Assembly: GCA_029216955.1 (NCBI GenBank)
Contig: JANAVB010004014.1
Span: 29,621 to 93,620, forward strand
Direction: 5' to 3'
DNA: 64,000 nucleotides
Source: Iris pallida
Lineage: Eukaryota; Streptophyta; Magnoliopsida; Asparagales; Iridaceae
Part shown: one piece after another, positions 47,609 through 57,052 of the stretch
Layout: each line of letters starts with the position of its first letter
How positions within the stretch are numbered: the stretch's first letter is position 1
Made by a program: the position numbers and the translations under genes
Notes under the pieces: model-generated
What the model saw: the letters and a program-made list of their open reading frames with translations, nothing else
Told to the model about the DNA's origin: nothing
The model's database searches: none

Positions 47609-48030
47609 GTTGGAGACATGGTTTTTCTGCGGATATCTCCGACTCGTGGTACGATACGTTTTGGTGGAGGTGGGAAGCTTAGCCCGTGCTTCATCGGCCC
47701 TTTCGTTATCAGCGGGAGAGTCGGTGATGTGGCATACAGGCTAGACTTGCCACCTGCACAAGTGGGCATCCACAACATATTCCATGTATCACAGCTGAGA
47801 CGGTACGTGGCTGACCCTAGCCATGTGCTCGATCACTCGGAGATAGAGGTTGGACCTACTCTCAGTTATCCAGAGCAGCCTGTGGAGGTTTTGGATCGCT
47901 GGAAGAAGGTATTGAGGAACCAGGTGATACCCTTGGTACGCGTCGCATGGAGGCATCATTCTCCAGGAGAGTCTACCTGGGAGCGGGAGGATGAGATGGG
48001 AGCGGTACCCCTATCTTTTTGGACCTTGAG
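47609..48030 (+). pseudogene. pol: Integrase C-terminal domain and chromodomain, element A
   Basis: Continues VGDMVFLRISPTRG, then KLSPCFIGPFVI and FHVSQLRRYVADPSHVL, the usual C-terminal integrase block. The chromodomain follows: VEVLDRWKKVLRNQ (about 47883) to GESTWEREDEM (about 47968). A shift near the end replaces the expected RYPxLF tail. Chromodomains bind heterochromatin marks and direct insertion; a nested heterochromatic region such as this one fits that behaviour. Confidence 0.9.
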
Positions 48031-48067
48031 GTATACTTTTCTATCCTTCTTAGCAGTTAGTTTCGCC

Positions 48068-48107
48068 TTTAAATTTCGAGGACGAAATTATTTAAGGGGG
48101 GTAGATT
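48068..48107 (+). promoter_or_regulatory. 3' box and polypurine tract of element A
   Basis: AAATTTCGAGGACGAAATT (48071-48089) is followed by AAGGGGGGTAGA, then the 3' LTR at 48108. The box recurs before the LTRs of B and C1. Confidence 0.85.
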
Positions 48108-48649
48108 TGTCACTGCCACTTTTCTAGCTTGAGGGTATTTTGAACATTTTAAAATTTTGGAATTATTTTGGGACTATTATTATTAATTATAATTAATGTG
48201 ATTTTTAGAAGATTTTTAATATAATTTTTGTGCTAGTTTTAGATTTTGACTCATGTTGACTAGGAGACTGTCCTATTGGCTAACCTAGGTCAAGACATCT
48301 TGGTTAGGTTAAGAAACCCTAGTGTGACCTAAGTTAGTCATTTCAAGTTCATTAGAAATAGTTTGGGGTAATTGGAATTAGTTTGGTCTAAGAATGGCTT
48401 GTGAAGTCACAAGTCATAATCACGACTTAAACCAATTAGGACTCAACCAACTAGGCAAAACCCTAGCCTAGGGCCCTATGGCCGGCCAAGACAGCCCTCC
48501 CCCTCTATAAATATTCTCCTAGGAATTAGGGCTAGCCTCTCTCTTAGGGTTTATCAAGTTTTTAGAAAGGGGTAAGTTCCATCTTCATAAATTCATAATA
48601 AATTCATTTCAAGTCCTTTTTCCCTCAAACAATTTGCAATAGGCTCTAA
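48108..48649 (+). repeat. 3' LTR of element A, first 542 bp
   Basis: Direct repeat of 39039-39580 with scattered changes, including a TATA box at 48506-48513. It ends at GGCTCTAA, where the copia LTR begins; the 5' LTR continues with ATTTTGTG at the same place. TCTAA (48645-48649) is the expected copia target site. Confidence 0.92.
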
Positions 48650-48944
48650 TGTTGACACAAAGTCACAGTCAACCAAATATTGATAACATTGACTAAATAA
48701 TATTTATAATAATTCAATACGACACACAACGTCTACATTAAGCTCAAGTCAGACGACAGCTCAGTCTCAGCTTCTCAGTTATATTTGAGTCTGTATTTTA
48801 CACTTTTGTTGTGTCTAGACTGGTGTAAACTGTGTCATGCTGAGCTCTTGAGACTTAACCTATAGCCTACCCAATAATCCTTAAACTCCACCATCCAGAA
48901 AAATACCCACTGTCCACTTAGACCAGCTTTGTGCTCTGGAGACA

Positions 48945-48989
48945 GAGTTCGGGCCGAACTCTGCCTCCACACAGAGTTCGGGCCGAACT
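48945..48989. promoter_or_regulatory. Two GAGTTCGGGCCGAACTC palindromes in copia LTR
   Basis: Perfect 8-bp arms around one central base at 48945-48961. A second copy (48974-48989) differs in the last base. A degenerate third, GAATTCTGGCCGAATTC, follows at 49074-49090, just upstream of the TATA box. Spacing and position suggest binding sites for a dimeric regulator; the factor is unknown. Confidence 0.55.
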
Positions 48990-49106
48990 TTGTCCCCTAA
49001 AAATCAGCATCCATAATTTTAGGGTTAGCTGGTTGCTAGTTGTCCAATGGCCAATTGTTTAAAATTTCCTACCCGAATTCTGGCCGAATTCTGCCTACAA
49101 AAACAC

Positions 49107-49114
49107 TATAAATA
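49107..49114 (+). promoter_or_regulatory. TATA box of copia LTR
   Basis: TATAAATA in the context ACACTATAAATAGGCC, 0.46 kb into the LTR. Confidence 0.75.
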
Positions 49115-49593
49115 GGCCATGAATTTTCTCATTTCAAATCATCCAATCTCTTCTCTTCTCTCTTATAGCTCAAATAAGCCATACCCTTCCCATCTACTAG
49201 CCACAAGCCTCCTAAGTCTCGAGTGCTGAGCATCTCTCAGTTAGGAATCTTGTGCAAGAGTTGAAGAAGTCGCTTGGACAATTTCAAGCAAATCGCCACT
49301 GCGATCCTCTGTAAGAAGTTGACGTGCTCTTCTGAAGTAAAGGCATGGGTTGTAAACTACTATTTCACAAATAGTGGATTTAATCCTGAGCTAGAGTTCT
49401 CACGGCCTGGACTAGTCCTCCACGAGGGAAACCAGGTTAAAATTGCTGTGTTTGCGTATGCTTTCTTACTCTTCATTTAATTTCCGCATTTTACTCTGAT
49501 TATTTATAATTCGTGAAAGAGTTAATTTTTAATTGGTTATTTTCTATATAAACTCTATTCACCCCCCTTTAGAGTTTCCACCTGTTCTTCAAT

Positions 49594-49605
49594 TGGTATC
49601 AGAGC
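49594..49605 (+). promoter_or_regulatory. Copia primer-binding site (tRNA-iMet)
   Basis: TGGTATCAGAGC is complementary to the 3' end of plant initiator tRNA-Met, the standard primer for plant copia elements. Confidence 0.92.
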
Positions 49606-49645
49606 TCTGTTCTCTTTACAAGAATTTACATCCTAGAGCTGATCC

Positions 49646-51120
49646 ATGGCAACCACACAATCCTTGATTTCCAATCACGGTGAAGGACAGTCCACTCATA
49701 GGCCTCCCCTATTTGATGGAACTAACTACACGTATTGGAAAACAAGGATGAGTTTTTATCTCAAGTCTCTAGACTTTGACCTGTGGACTATCGTCACTAA
49801 CGGTTACAAAAAGCGCGCCAGGATAGTTGTCAACGGTGATCTCATTAAAAAATCACATGACAAATATTCTGACGAAGAGAAGAAACAGGCAAGTCTAGAC
49901 GCGAGAGCTATTAATGCTTTATTCTGTGCTATAGACATGAATGAGTTCAACTGGGTATCCACATGCACCACATCCCACGAAGTATGGAAGCTTCTAGAAG
50001 TGACGCATGAAGGAACCACCCAAGTCAAGGAATCTAAAATAAGTCATCTCACGCAAGAATACGAGGCCTTCAAGATGAAGCCAAACGAGACGATCACACA
50101 GATGTTCATAAGGTTCCTTGACATCATCAACCCCCTGTCTTCACTTGGAAAGTAATATTCAAATCATGAGAAGATTCACAAGTTGCTTAGGGGGCTACCA
50201 AAAATTTGGAACCCTAAGGTAACAGCCATCATAGAAGGAAACGATCTCACAACAATGTATATGGAGACCTTGATGGGAAAGCTAATGACTCATGAGCTTG
50301 ACCTCAAGGACTTCGAAGAGCCTGCTCCTAAGGCTAAGGAGATCGCACTCAAAGCTCACCGACGGAGGGCTGAACCCGAAGAGACGGATGACGACAACTC
50401 AGAAGATGATGATCAAGCCCTCATGGTTTGCAACTTCAAGAAATTTCTTCGCTTCAACCGGAGAAAAAGGAACCACAAGAAGATGAAGAAGAAGAGCCTA
50501 CTTGCTATGGTTGCAAGAAGACGGGACATGTCCGAAAAGACTGTCCATTCTCAAAGAAAAGCAACCGCTATGAGAAGCCATACAAGAAGACCACTTCAAA
50601 GAGATATGCCAACACTAGCATCTGGCATAAAAGCGATGCCAGTGACTCCGAGGAAGAAAAGAACTCTCCTCAAGATACGGCAAATGTTTGCCTAATGGCA
50701 ACATCCGACAAGGTATCTAACGACACTCTTGACGACTTCACTTTTGATGAACTTGGCGATGCTTTTACTGATTTACTTAGTGACCATAAAAAGGCCATTA
50801 GTAAATACAAACAAGCCAAGGACAAAATCAAAAGTCATGAAGTTAAAATTCAAAGACTTTCTCTTTTACTTGATAATATTAGAGACACTGTACCCACAGA
50901 TGTCACTAATGAGGTATCTAAGCTTAAAATAAGCTTACATGATGCCGAGGTACGTATTGAGCAGCAAACAAAAGAAATTGCAACACTCAACACAGAGCTT
51001 GCAGAAAAGAATAGACACAAAATCCCTATCACTAAGTTGCATGGTTTAAATGCTAAAATCACTGAATTGCAAGCTGTTTCTAAGAAATTAGAGACCAAAT
51101 TGGGAAAACAGGTTGCTTAA
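49646..51120 (+). pseudogene. gag: Copia gag with coiled-coil extension
   Basis: Starts MATTQSLISNHG; the block PPLFDGTNYTYWKTRM (about 49706-49752) is the typical copia gag N-terminus. A TAA at 50153 ends the first frame; the same frame resumes at 50183 with LRGLPKIWNPKVTAI. A shift near 50430 leads to a second open frame (to 51120). That frame contains an acidic stretch, the CCHC knuckle CYGCKKTGHVRKDC (about 50503-50544), and a long Lys/Glu heptad-like region (about 50760-51110) that should form a coiled coil. The gag is about 490 codons long, which is longer than compact copia gags. Confidence 0.87.
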
Positions 51121-51261
51121 CCTCAAACCCAATCACATGAGACACACACAAAGCATAGTACTACTCATACTAGTAAACCAAGTCATACTCATGCTGCTCA
51201 CAATCATGCTTACATGTAGATACAATTTCACAAACCTCATGCACGTAGAAATAATCATCAT

Positions 51262-51530
51262 ATGTCACATGAACATCATGCTACATATAGATACAGTCAT
51301 CATCATGTTGCACAAAGACACAATCAACATCACTCCACATATAGACAATTTTACCATGCCATGCCATATAGACAACCTCATCATGTCATGCCATATAGAC
51401 AACCTCATCATGTCATGCCATACAGACAACCTCATCATGCCATGCCATATAGACAACATCATGCCATGCCATATAGACAACATCATCATGCCATGCCATG
51501 TAAGTCTACATATCATCAACACTCTTATAG
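51262..51530 (+). repeat. 27-bp His-rich coding repeat in copia gag-pol linker
   Basis: In the frame 51262-51744, five units of MPYRQPHHV or close variants (27 bp, some shortened to 24) follow each other at about 51355-51490, after a looser His-rich lead. Further on the same frame reads CTYCGLHGHISPQY, a CCHC knuckle whose last Cys codon has become Tyr (51571-51612). The frame links gag to protease. Confidence 0.8.
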
Positions 51531-51620
51531 ACTTTATCAGCATGCTCCAAATGTGAATAGAAATGCTACATGCACTTATTGTGGTCTACATGGACACATA
51601 TCACCACAATATAGAATCAG

Positions 51621-52090
51621 AAGATTAGTTTATAAAAGGATATATGCATGGTTTCCCAAAGCTAACTCTTCAGGACCCTCAAGAATTTGGGTACCAAAGG
51701 TCACATCTACTCTTGATGTAGGTGGACCTTCCCTTCTCAACTAAGAGTAAGTGGATTCTCGATAGTGGATGCTCGCGGCCTATGATAGGAGATGCACATC
51801 TTTTCGTATCACTATCGATGAAGAGAGAAGGATACGTATCCTTTGGTAATAATTTAAAAGGGTATATAATAGGTAATGGTACTATTGGTCATCCTCCCTC
51901 TCCTGTAATAAAGGATGTCTGCCTAGTGACCGAGTTAAAGCATAACCTGCTCAGCATTAGTCATCTTGCTGATCATGGATATGATATTAACTTTGGACAA
52001 AACAATTGCTTTATTTATGATAGGTCAACGGGAGACATTGCTTTTGAAGGGAAAAGAGAGGATAACATTTTATTTTCTTTCTATCTATAG
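51621..52090 (+). pseudogene. pol: Copia protease
   Basis: IWVPKV (about 51686) leads to the catalytic region WILDSGCSRPMIGD (about 51752-51793). It continues VSFGNNLKGYIIG and HNLLSISHLADHGY (about 51940-51985), the usual protease-to-integrase spacer of SIRE-like elements. The first part lies in the His-rich frame, the second in the frame 51722-52090, so a shift near 51725 separates them. It ends at a TAG at about 52088. Confidence 0.85.
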
Positions 52091-52353
52091 ATACTAATAA
52101 TGCAGGTAGATGTCTATATGCCCTCAAAGATGAACGATTACTTTGGCACCAGCGTCTTGGTCATGCCAATATGGATACTATATCCGGGCTATCAACCAAG
52201 AAGCTAGTGAGAGGATTGTCCGACATCACATTCAAAAAGGACACGGTATGTGCCAAATGTGAATTGAACAAAGCAACCAAATCCTCATTTCATTCCATTA
52301 ACTCTGTAAGTACTACTAACTACTCCATATGGATTTTTTTGGTCCTAGTAGAG
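52091..52353 (+). pseudogene. pol: Copia GAG-pre-integrase domain and start of integrase
   Basis: RLGHANMDTISGL (about 52155-52194) and CAKCELNKATKSSF (about 52249-52290) form the zinc-binding pre-integrase region. The following MDFFGPSR (about 52330-52352) is the start of the integrase core with its first Asp. The sequence is cut after this motif by TGTTTGCC, the edge of Tat2. TAGAG (52349-52353) is the expected target site. Confidence 0.85.
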
Positions 52354-53688
52354 TGTTTGCCATTGATTGTAGAAGTACAGAACAATTATCGGAGGACTGA
52401 ACTTAGACTCATAATACAAACTCGCTCGTACAAAGAAAGCCTAGGGACGAAAACCTAGGTACAGCAGTCTAAGTACGATTTTATTTTAGATTCTGGGGGG
52501 TGATGATAGAGGCTCGGGAAAACGACGGCCGCTCTGCCTTACTCCTTGGACGATCGGTACGCAGCCTTGACTCGGGGAAGATCTGCTTGGTCGTTGACAA
52601 AGAAACGCCTTCTTGCTCTCTCTCTGATTGCTCTCCTGGCTTCTCTCTCTGTGTGTATATTCTCTCTTGACTATGGGGGAAGTCTCTCTGTGTATACGTA
52701 TTCTTCTCTCGTTTCTTTTTGTATATCTCTCTATCTCTATGCTACAAGGGAATGGCACCTTGCTATTTATAATAGTGGGATGGGATCGCTAGGGTTGCCA
52801 ATGATTAGCTCTTGGGGATGGCGGCGGCTTGGGGATTAATCAATCCAGGCCGTTCGTTTCGGATTGTGACGAATCAGAACTATTAAGGATAGATTACACC
52901 AAATCCCCATTAGCAATCAATGCTGATTGGCATAAATCTTCCTTATAATGATTCTCTCATATCTGTGAATAAATCAAATTTATTCTCCTGCCACGTGCCC
53001 CAGATCATTGGGATTCGACCCGATCTTGGATTGCCATAAATCTGGGAGACTGATCGGCTGAGGACACGTGTCCTGAGAGCCAATGGTGAGACTGGAACCG
53101 CATGCAGATTGGGCCGTATGAGATTTGGGCCACATGAATTTTGGACCGCATAAGACTTGGGACATGTGTCAGGACTGTCTGGGCAGTGGCCCCCTCCTTC
53201 AGACTTCTGAACCATTTGATGAGCCGCATGAACCGCGTAATGGTGTGTCTGCTTGAGCCACATGGGCACGATCTTCTTGAGCCGCATAGGGATGATTCCA
53301 CTCGAGCCGTATGGGACAGCTTCACTCTGAACCGCATGGGAAGTCTTCACTTCGAGCCGCATAAGCACACCCAGTGGTAGGGCCACGTGGCATTTGTTGT
53401 TCTCGGGGGATTGTGTCAGAGATTTCTTTCTCTTCCCTAGAGATTCGTCATCAGGACAGAGTCATAATTACCTGCTTTGGTGTCAGGTCTGTCAACTTTT
53501 CAGAGGGGTCAGCCGTCAAAGTAGTTAATACAGCATGGATCGAAGGGGAGCACTTGTCACGCCACGTGTCTTCTGAGCCGCATGAGATGCCTCCGGTCGC
53601 ATAGCTCCTTATGCCGCATGACTCCCTGAGCCGCATGCATTTCTGAGCCGCATGGGTCAATTTCTTTAGTATTTTCCATGCTTCTACA
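52354..53688 (-). repeat. 3' LTR of Tat2 (1335 bp)
   Basis: In element sense it starts TGTAGAAGCATGG (53688), directly after the purine tract GAAGGGGGTCC, and ends GGCAAACA (52354). A TATA box on the minus strand lies at 52764-52771. Part of the CCGCAT array lies within its upstream (U3) half. The boundary at 52354 is inferred from where copia coding sequence stops and from the TG..CA rule; the 5' LTR is not in the window to confirm it. Confidence 0.65.
52764..52771 (-). promoter_or_regulatory. TATA box of Tat2 LTR
   Basis: TATAAATA on the minus strand, leaving about 0.4 kb of R-U5 to the LTR end. Downstream in element sense lies a CT/GA-rich region with many GAGAGA words (52610-52740). Confidence 0.6.
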
Positions 53689-53700
53689 GGACCCCCTTCA
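53689..53700 (-). promoter_or_regulatory. Polypurine tract of Tat2
   Basis: On the minus strand GAAGGGGGTCC lies immediately before the LTR start TGTAGAAGC. It fixes the LTR start and the element orientation. Confidence 0.65.
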
Positions 53701-54046
53701 AAGTTTTCAATTTGTAAAATTGAAATACTTTGAATAAGAAGCATGGCCGTGCTGGCCGCATATGCAATCCCGACCGCATAAGAGTTCTAGCCGCATGAAT
53801 ATGTTGTTCGTATGACTGTTTTAGCCGCAGGGGGGTATGTTAACCGCATAGATGGTCCAGTCCAGTGTGTGGGTCTTTATTTCTCCAAGTTGCTTAAGTG
53901 CCGTCTTTGTAGGGGGAATCTCAAGGGTCAGTTCATTGAATCTTTTGGATTCAATGCCTTGGGTGAATCTTGGAGACGAAACCCAAGGAGTCGGTTTCGC
54001 TCTTCAAGAGTCGATCATTGTCCCACATGTCCGTCTTCTCCCCTCC

Positions 54047-54054
54047 TATAAATA
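54047..54054 (+). promoter_or_regulatory. TATA box of the Tat2 antisense gene
   Basis: TATAAATA in CCTCCTATAAATAGAAGGGG, 85 bp upstream of the first ATG (54132) of the antisense gene, with a CT-rich leader between. It is on the strand opposite to pol and just outside the LTR, so the extra gene appears to have its own promoter. Confidence 0.6.
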
Positions 54055-54256
54055 GAAGGGGTTCGAAGAGAGAGAAGACTCTTTATTTTCTTTCTTCTCT
54101 TATCCCGCTTGCCTTTTTTTTTCGATAATTGATGGCTCCCAAGAAGATCATGGCAGTGAAGGGCAAGAAGGCGGCCTCCACTTCCACCTTGGGTACGGTT
54201 GCTGCCCCGCCCATCGTCGTGCCCGGTTCATCCTGACGTCCATCCCTCCATTGCTG

Positions 54257-54622
54257 GTAAGGACAATGTATGAATTAAGGAACCCCAACCGCCATGGCTA
54301 CGTCGCATACTTTATGCACGAGCCTTTGTAAATCGTATGTTCGCCCTACGGCTGAGCTGCAAACCGCATAAGAAAAATCATTGTGTCTGTATGTGCGCCT
54401 TATTAATGAAACCGCATAGGTGGGTATAGACTTTTATTATGCGGAGCCGCATAAGCAGTCTTCTGAACTGGAGCATGGTGCTTTTTGGAGCCGCATAAGA
54501 CTTCTGAGAACTTCATGGGAGGCATGGATATTTTCTTGAGCTGCATGTGGTTTGAAAACACCTAATCAGCTCTTTTTTTTTATTCTCTGTTTAACTTATT
54601 TTTTTCTTTGTCTGTTCTTCAG
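54257..54622 (+). other. First intron of the Tat2 antisense gene
   Basis: Donor TTGCTG/GTAAGG and acceptor TTCTTCAG/TG, with a long T-rich tract before the acceptor (54568-54620). Joining gives a GTG codon across the splice and continues the exon 2 frame. Five CCGCAT-type words lie within it. The supporting reading depends on the single-base shift in exon 1. Confidence 0.6.
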
Positions 54623-56976
54623 TGAATTTGCCGGTTAACGCCGCCGGAGAACTCTTAGAGGGTAGAGCTCAAGCTGCTCTCGGCTATAGGTACGACCAAA
54701 TTGTTCAGCACGTGGCGGATCAGTTTCCAAGCGATGAGCCTATGGCCAGATTGAATGCCATCAAGAATCAGCCCTTCCATTTTCTTAATGCTATGATGAA
54801 CTCCGGGAAATTCGAAGGAGAGTTTTGAAGCCTACGTTCTTTTTTGGAGACGCCTTGACCGTGGAGAATGATCATGTTCTGAAGGTGTCGGAGGATTGGT
54901 ATTTTGTTTCTAACGGGATGGCGATCCGCATCCCTCAGATGGAGCAACACTTTCCATTATCTTGGTTCAATATGCTCCCTTTGGACCGAAAGATGGAGGG
55001 AACTCTAACCCCTACTAGGAGTGGGATGTTCGTGGGGAACATCCGTTATAATAACCATCTGAAGTCCGTAGTTGCTGGCAAGGTGCATACCAGTTATTCT
55101 GTGACAGGGTTGGTCCCAGGTTCTTTCCTGAATGTGGCAGGTCCTAACTTCACGTTTTCTGCCGCCGATACTTTTATAAATCGACTTGCCCGGAAAGGCT
55201 CCTATCCCGTTGGTCGGTTGACGTTTCCTGGTTGGATATACCCTATTCCCTCGTGGATCAACTTATCTACCTGGATCCTGCAGAAGTATGAGGCTTTTTT
55301 GTGCGAGATTGGCCTGTACCATGCTATCCGAGGTACCAGTCATGGCTTGTTCATAAACAAGAAGCTATTCATATCCCTGCTGGAAATGTATAATTGTCGT
55401 ACAGGGACCTTTTACACACCTGTAGGGGAGATGGGACTTGCGCTCCATGAAATGCATACGGTTTCCAAGCTTCTTTGGGGGGACGAAGCGTTTGAAGCGT
55501 ATACTCCCACTAATGAGGAACTCGAAGATTGGAACGACGGTATCCTGGCTTTGCACCCTTTACCAGGAGATATTGTGTCATTATAACACATGCCATCAGA
55601 TAACCGCAAGGATAACCTGGAAGGGGATGCTCCCTACACCAAGGATTGGGTGCATTATCTCTTCTCAGCAGATGCCTCAGGTCTGGTTACCTCTCGTCGC
55701 CCTAGGTCTCGGAAGGCGGTCAAAGAATTGGTGTCATCTACTAGTGGCAGATTCGGGAGCCAAACCGACACTTTCGACTACTTTTACCAAGATACTCAAG
55801 AGCTGTCTGAGAAAGCGCTTCTGGCGGGATTTTTAATGATCGGCTACGAAACTGTGTAGTCTCGGAGGAACCGGTTCTATTGAGAGAATTAGTTGTAACT
55901 TCATTCTTCCGGCTGTGAAATTGGTCTTACGAATCAGGCTAGCTCTCCTTCCAGCTATGGTGTGTAGCATACACCGTGGCCTTCGTACCTTCATGTCCAA
56001 AGTCATTACCTGCGATGTGACCAAGGATTTTGAACGAACTGAGTTACCTTATCATTATTTGATGGGGTGGCTGCTGATACATTATCCATCTTTGATGAGG
56101 TCGGGCTCTGAGAGCGGTGCGACAGATGATGACGCCCTTATCTTTCGTTACCGTGATGAGCCTTGGGAATGTGAGACCATGCGAGTTTGCCGGATGGTCT
56201 TGGCAAGGGCAGATAAGTATCATATTTTCGTATCCGTCCCTCGCTTTTCTGCTAGGGACATAGAGACTGTGCATATAGACGGTATTGCGCCTCCTCAACT
56301 TCTGGATAGCCAGATGCTTATGGTTGCGTAACATCCGTCCCTCACATCTGGTGTACCGCAACCGCAATGCTGTTTTTCTGGAGCCGTATCTGCCTAGTAG
56401 GTTTGCCCGACAGGGTACAGCCAACTTTGTTTAGACAGCCCCAGCTCTTGTCTGGGTTATGAGGGAAGTCTTCTTGATGGTATCAGAGCTTGGCAATATT
56501 ATGATTCGTTCCATACTCGCACCATTTTCTCGGTCCCTGCTATTAAGGAGTTTGTGGAGATCTTGCATATGGCGGCTCTGTATTATGTCATGGCGAACAA
56601 GCCTCCGGTCGGTTTTAACCCAAGTACCAGTTTTATTGCTGGCACTGGTCTGGAGGAAGGCTCTCAAGGGGCCAAGAAAAGAAAGACTAGAGCCGAAGTG
56701 CCAGATTTGGATTCCGCTACTGAAGGTGATGAAGGCAACGAGCATAATGAAGATGACTCTATCCTTCCAGTGGTAGGCGCAGAGGTGGATCAATTGCATG
56801 TTTTGTCAGATGAGATGCTGAGGGATCAGTCCCTTGTTGCGCCTGGTCCTATCCCGAAACGTAGCAGGCAGGTTCCTCCTGTAGGCAGTATTTCTCGATC
56901 CTGGAAGCTGGTTGCGACTAGGCACCGTCTGCCAGCCACGAAAGAGAGTGGAGAAGAAGTCAATCCTACGTCAGAG

Positions 56977-57052
56977 GTAACAAAACTGCTCTCGATCCCT
57001 TCTTTCTTCTTTCCTTTGAGTTTCAATCCTGATTGTCTTCATTCCCTTTTAG
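56977..57052 (+). other. Second intron of the Tat2 antisense gene
   Basis: Donor CAGAG/GTAACA and acceptor CCCTTTTAG/GTGTCGG, 76 bp, strongly T-rich. Removal keeps the frame from NPTSE into VSGEEEKFQDVE. A candidate intron sits at the equivalent place in Tat1 (24326-24395). Confidence 0.7.

Larger units (their letters stand above)
39039..48649 (+). mobile_element. A: Tekay-like gypsy element, 3' LTR interrupted
   Basis: LTR (39039-43003), PBS-like site, gag, protease, RT, RNase H, integrase with chromodomain, PPT, and the first 542 bp of the 3' LTR. The chromodomain, 4-kb LTRs and 3' box place it with chromoviruses, Tekay/Del type by inference. All ORFs carry stops or shifts. The two LTR starts differ by several per cent over the 540 bp that can be compared. 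The left flank CATTC (39034-39038) is the expected target site; the right copy should lie beyond 64000. Confidence 0.9.
48650..49591 (+). repeat. 5' LTR of copia element (942 bp)
   Basis: TGTTGACACAAAG to CCTGTTCTTCA, followed 2 bases later by the tRNA-Met primer site. Promoter palindromes at 48945-48989 and a TATA box at 49107 fit an LTR promoter. The small frame 49274-49480 lies in U5 and is not considered a gene. Confidence 0.85.
48650..52353 (+). mobile_element. Ty1/copia element (SIRE-like), left part
   Basis: 5' LTR, PBS, gag with a coiled-coil extension, His-rich linker, protease and the start of integrase; then cut by the Tat2 LTR. The long gag extension and the CCHC between gag and protease resemble the SIRE/Maximus lineage; this is inference. 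RT and the 3' LTR should lie beyond the window. Confidence 0.85.
53098..54500 (+). repeat. Dispersed CCGCAT word array in Tat2
   Basis: I count eighteen exact CCGCAT words, all on the plus strand and often as GAGCCGCATG or GACCGCATAAG, with near misses GCCACATG and GCCGTATG. They run through the LTR upstream half (to 53660), the stretch between LTR and aORF promoter (53755-53845), and the first intron of the aORF (54362-54495). The interval text is not repeated. It is the same vocabulary as in the B LTR at 5565-6153. Confidence 0.85.
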
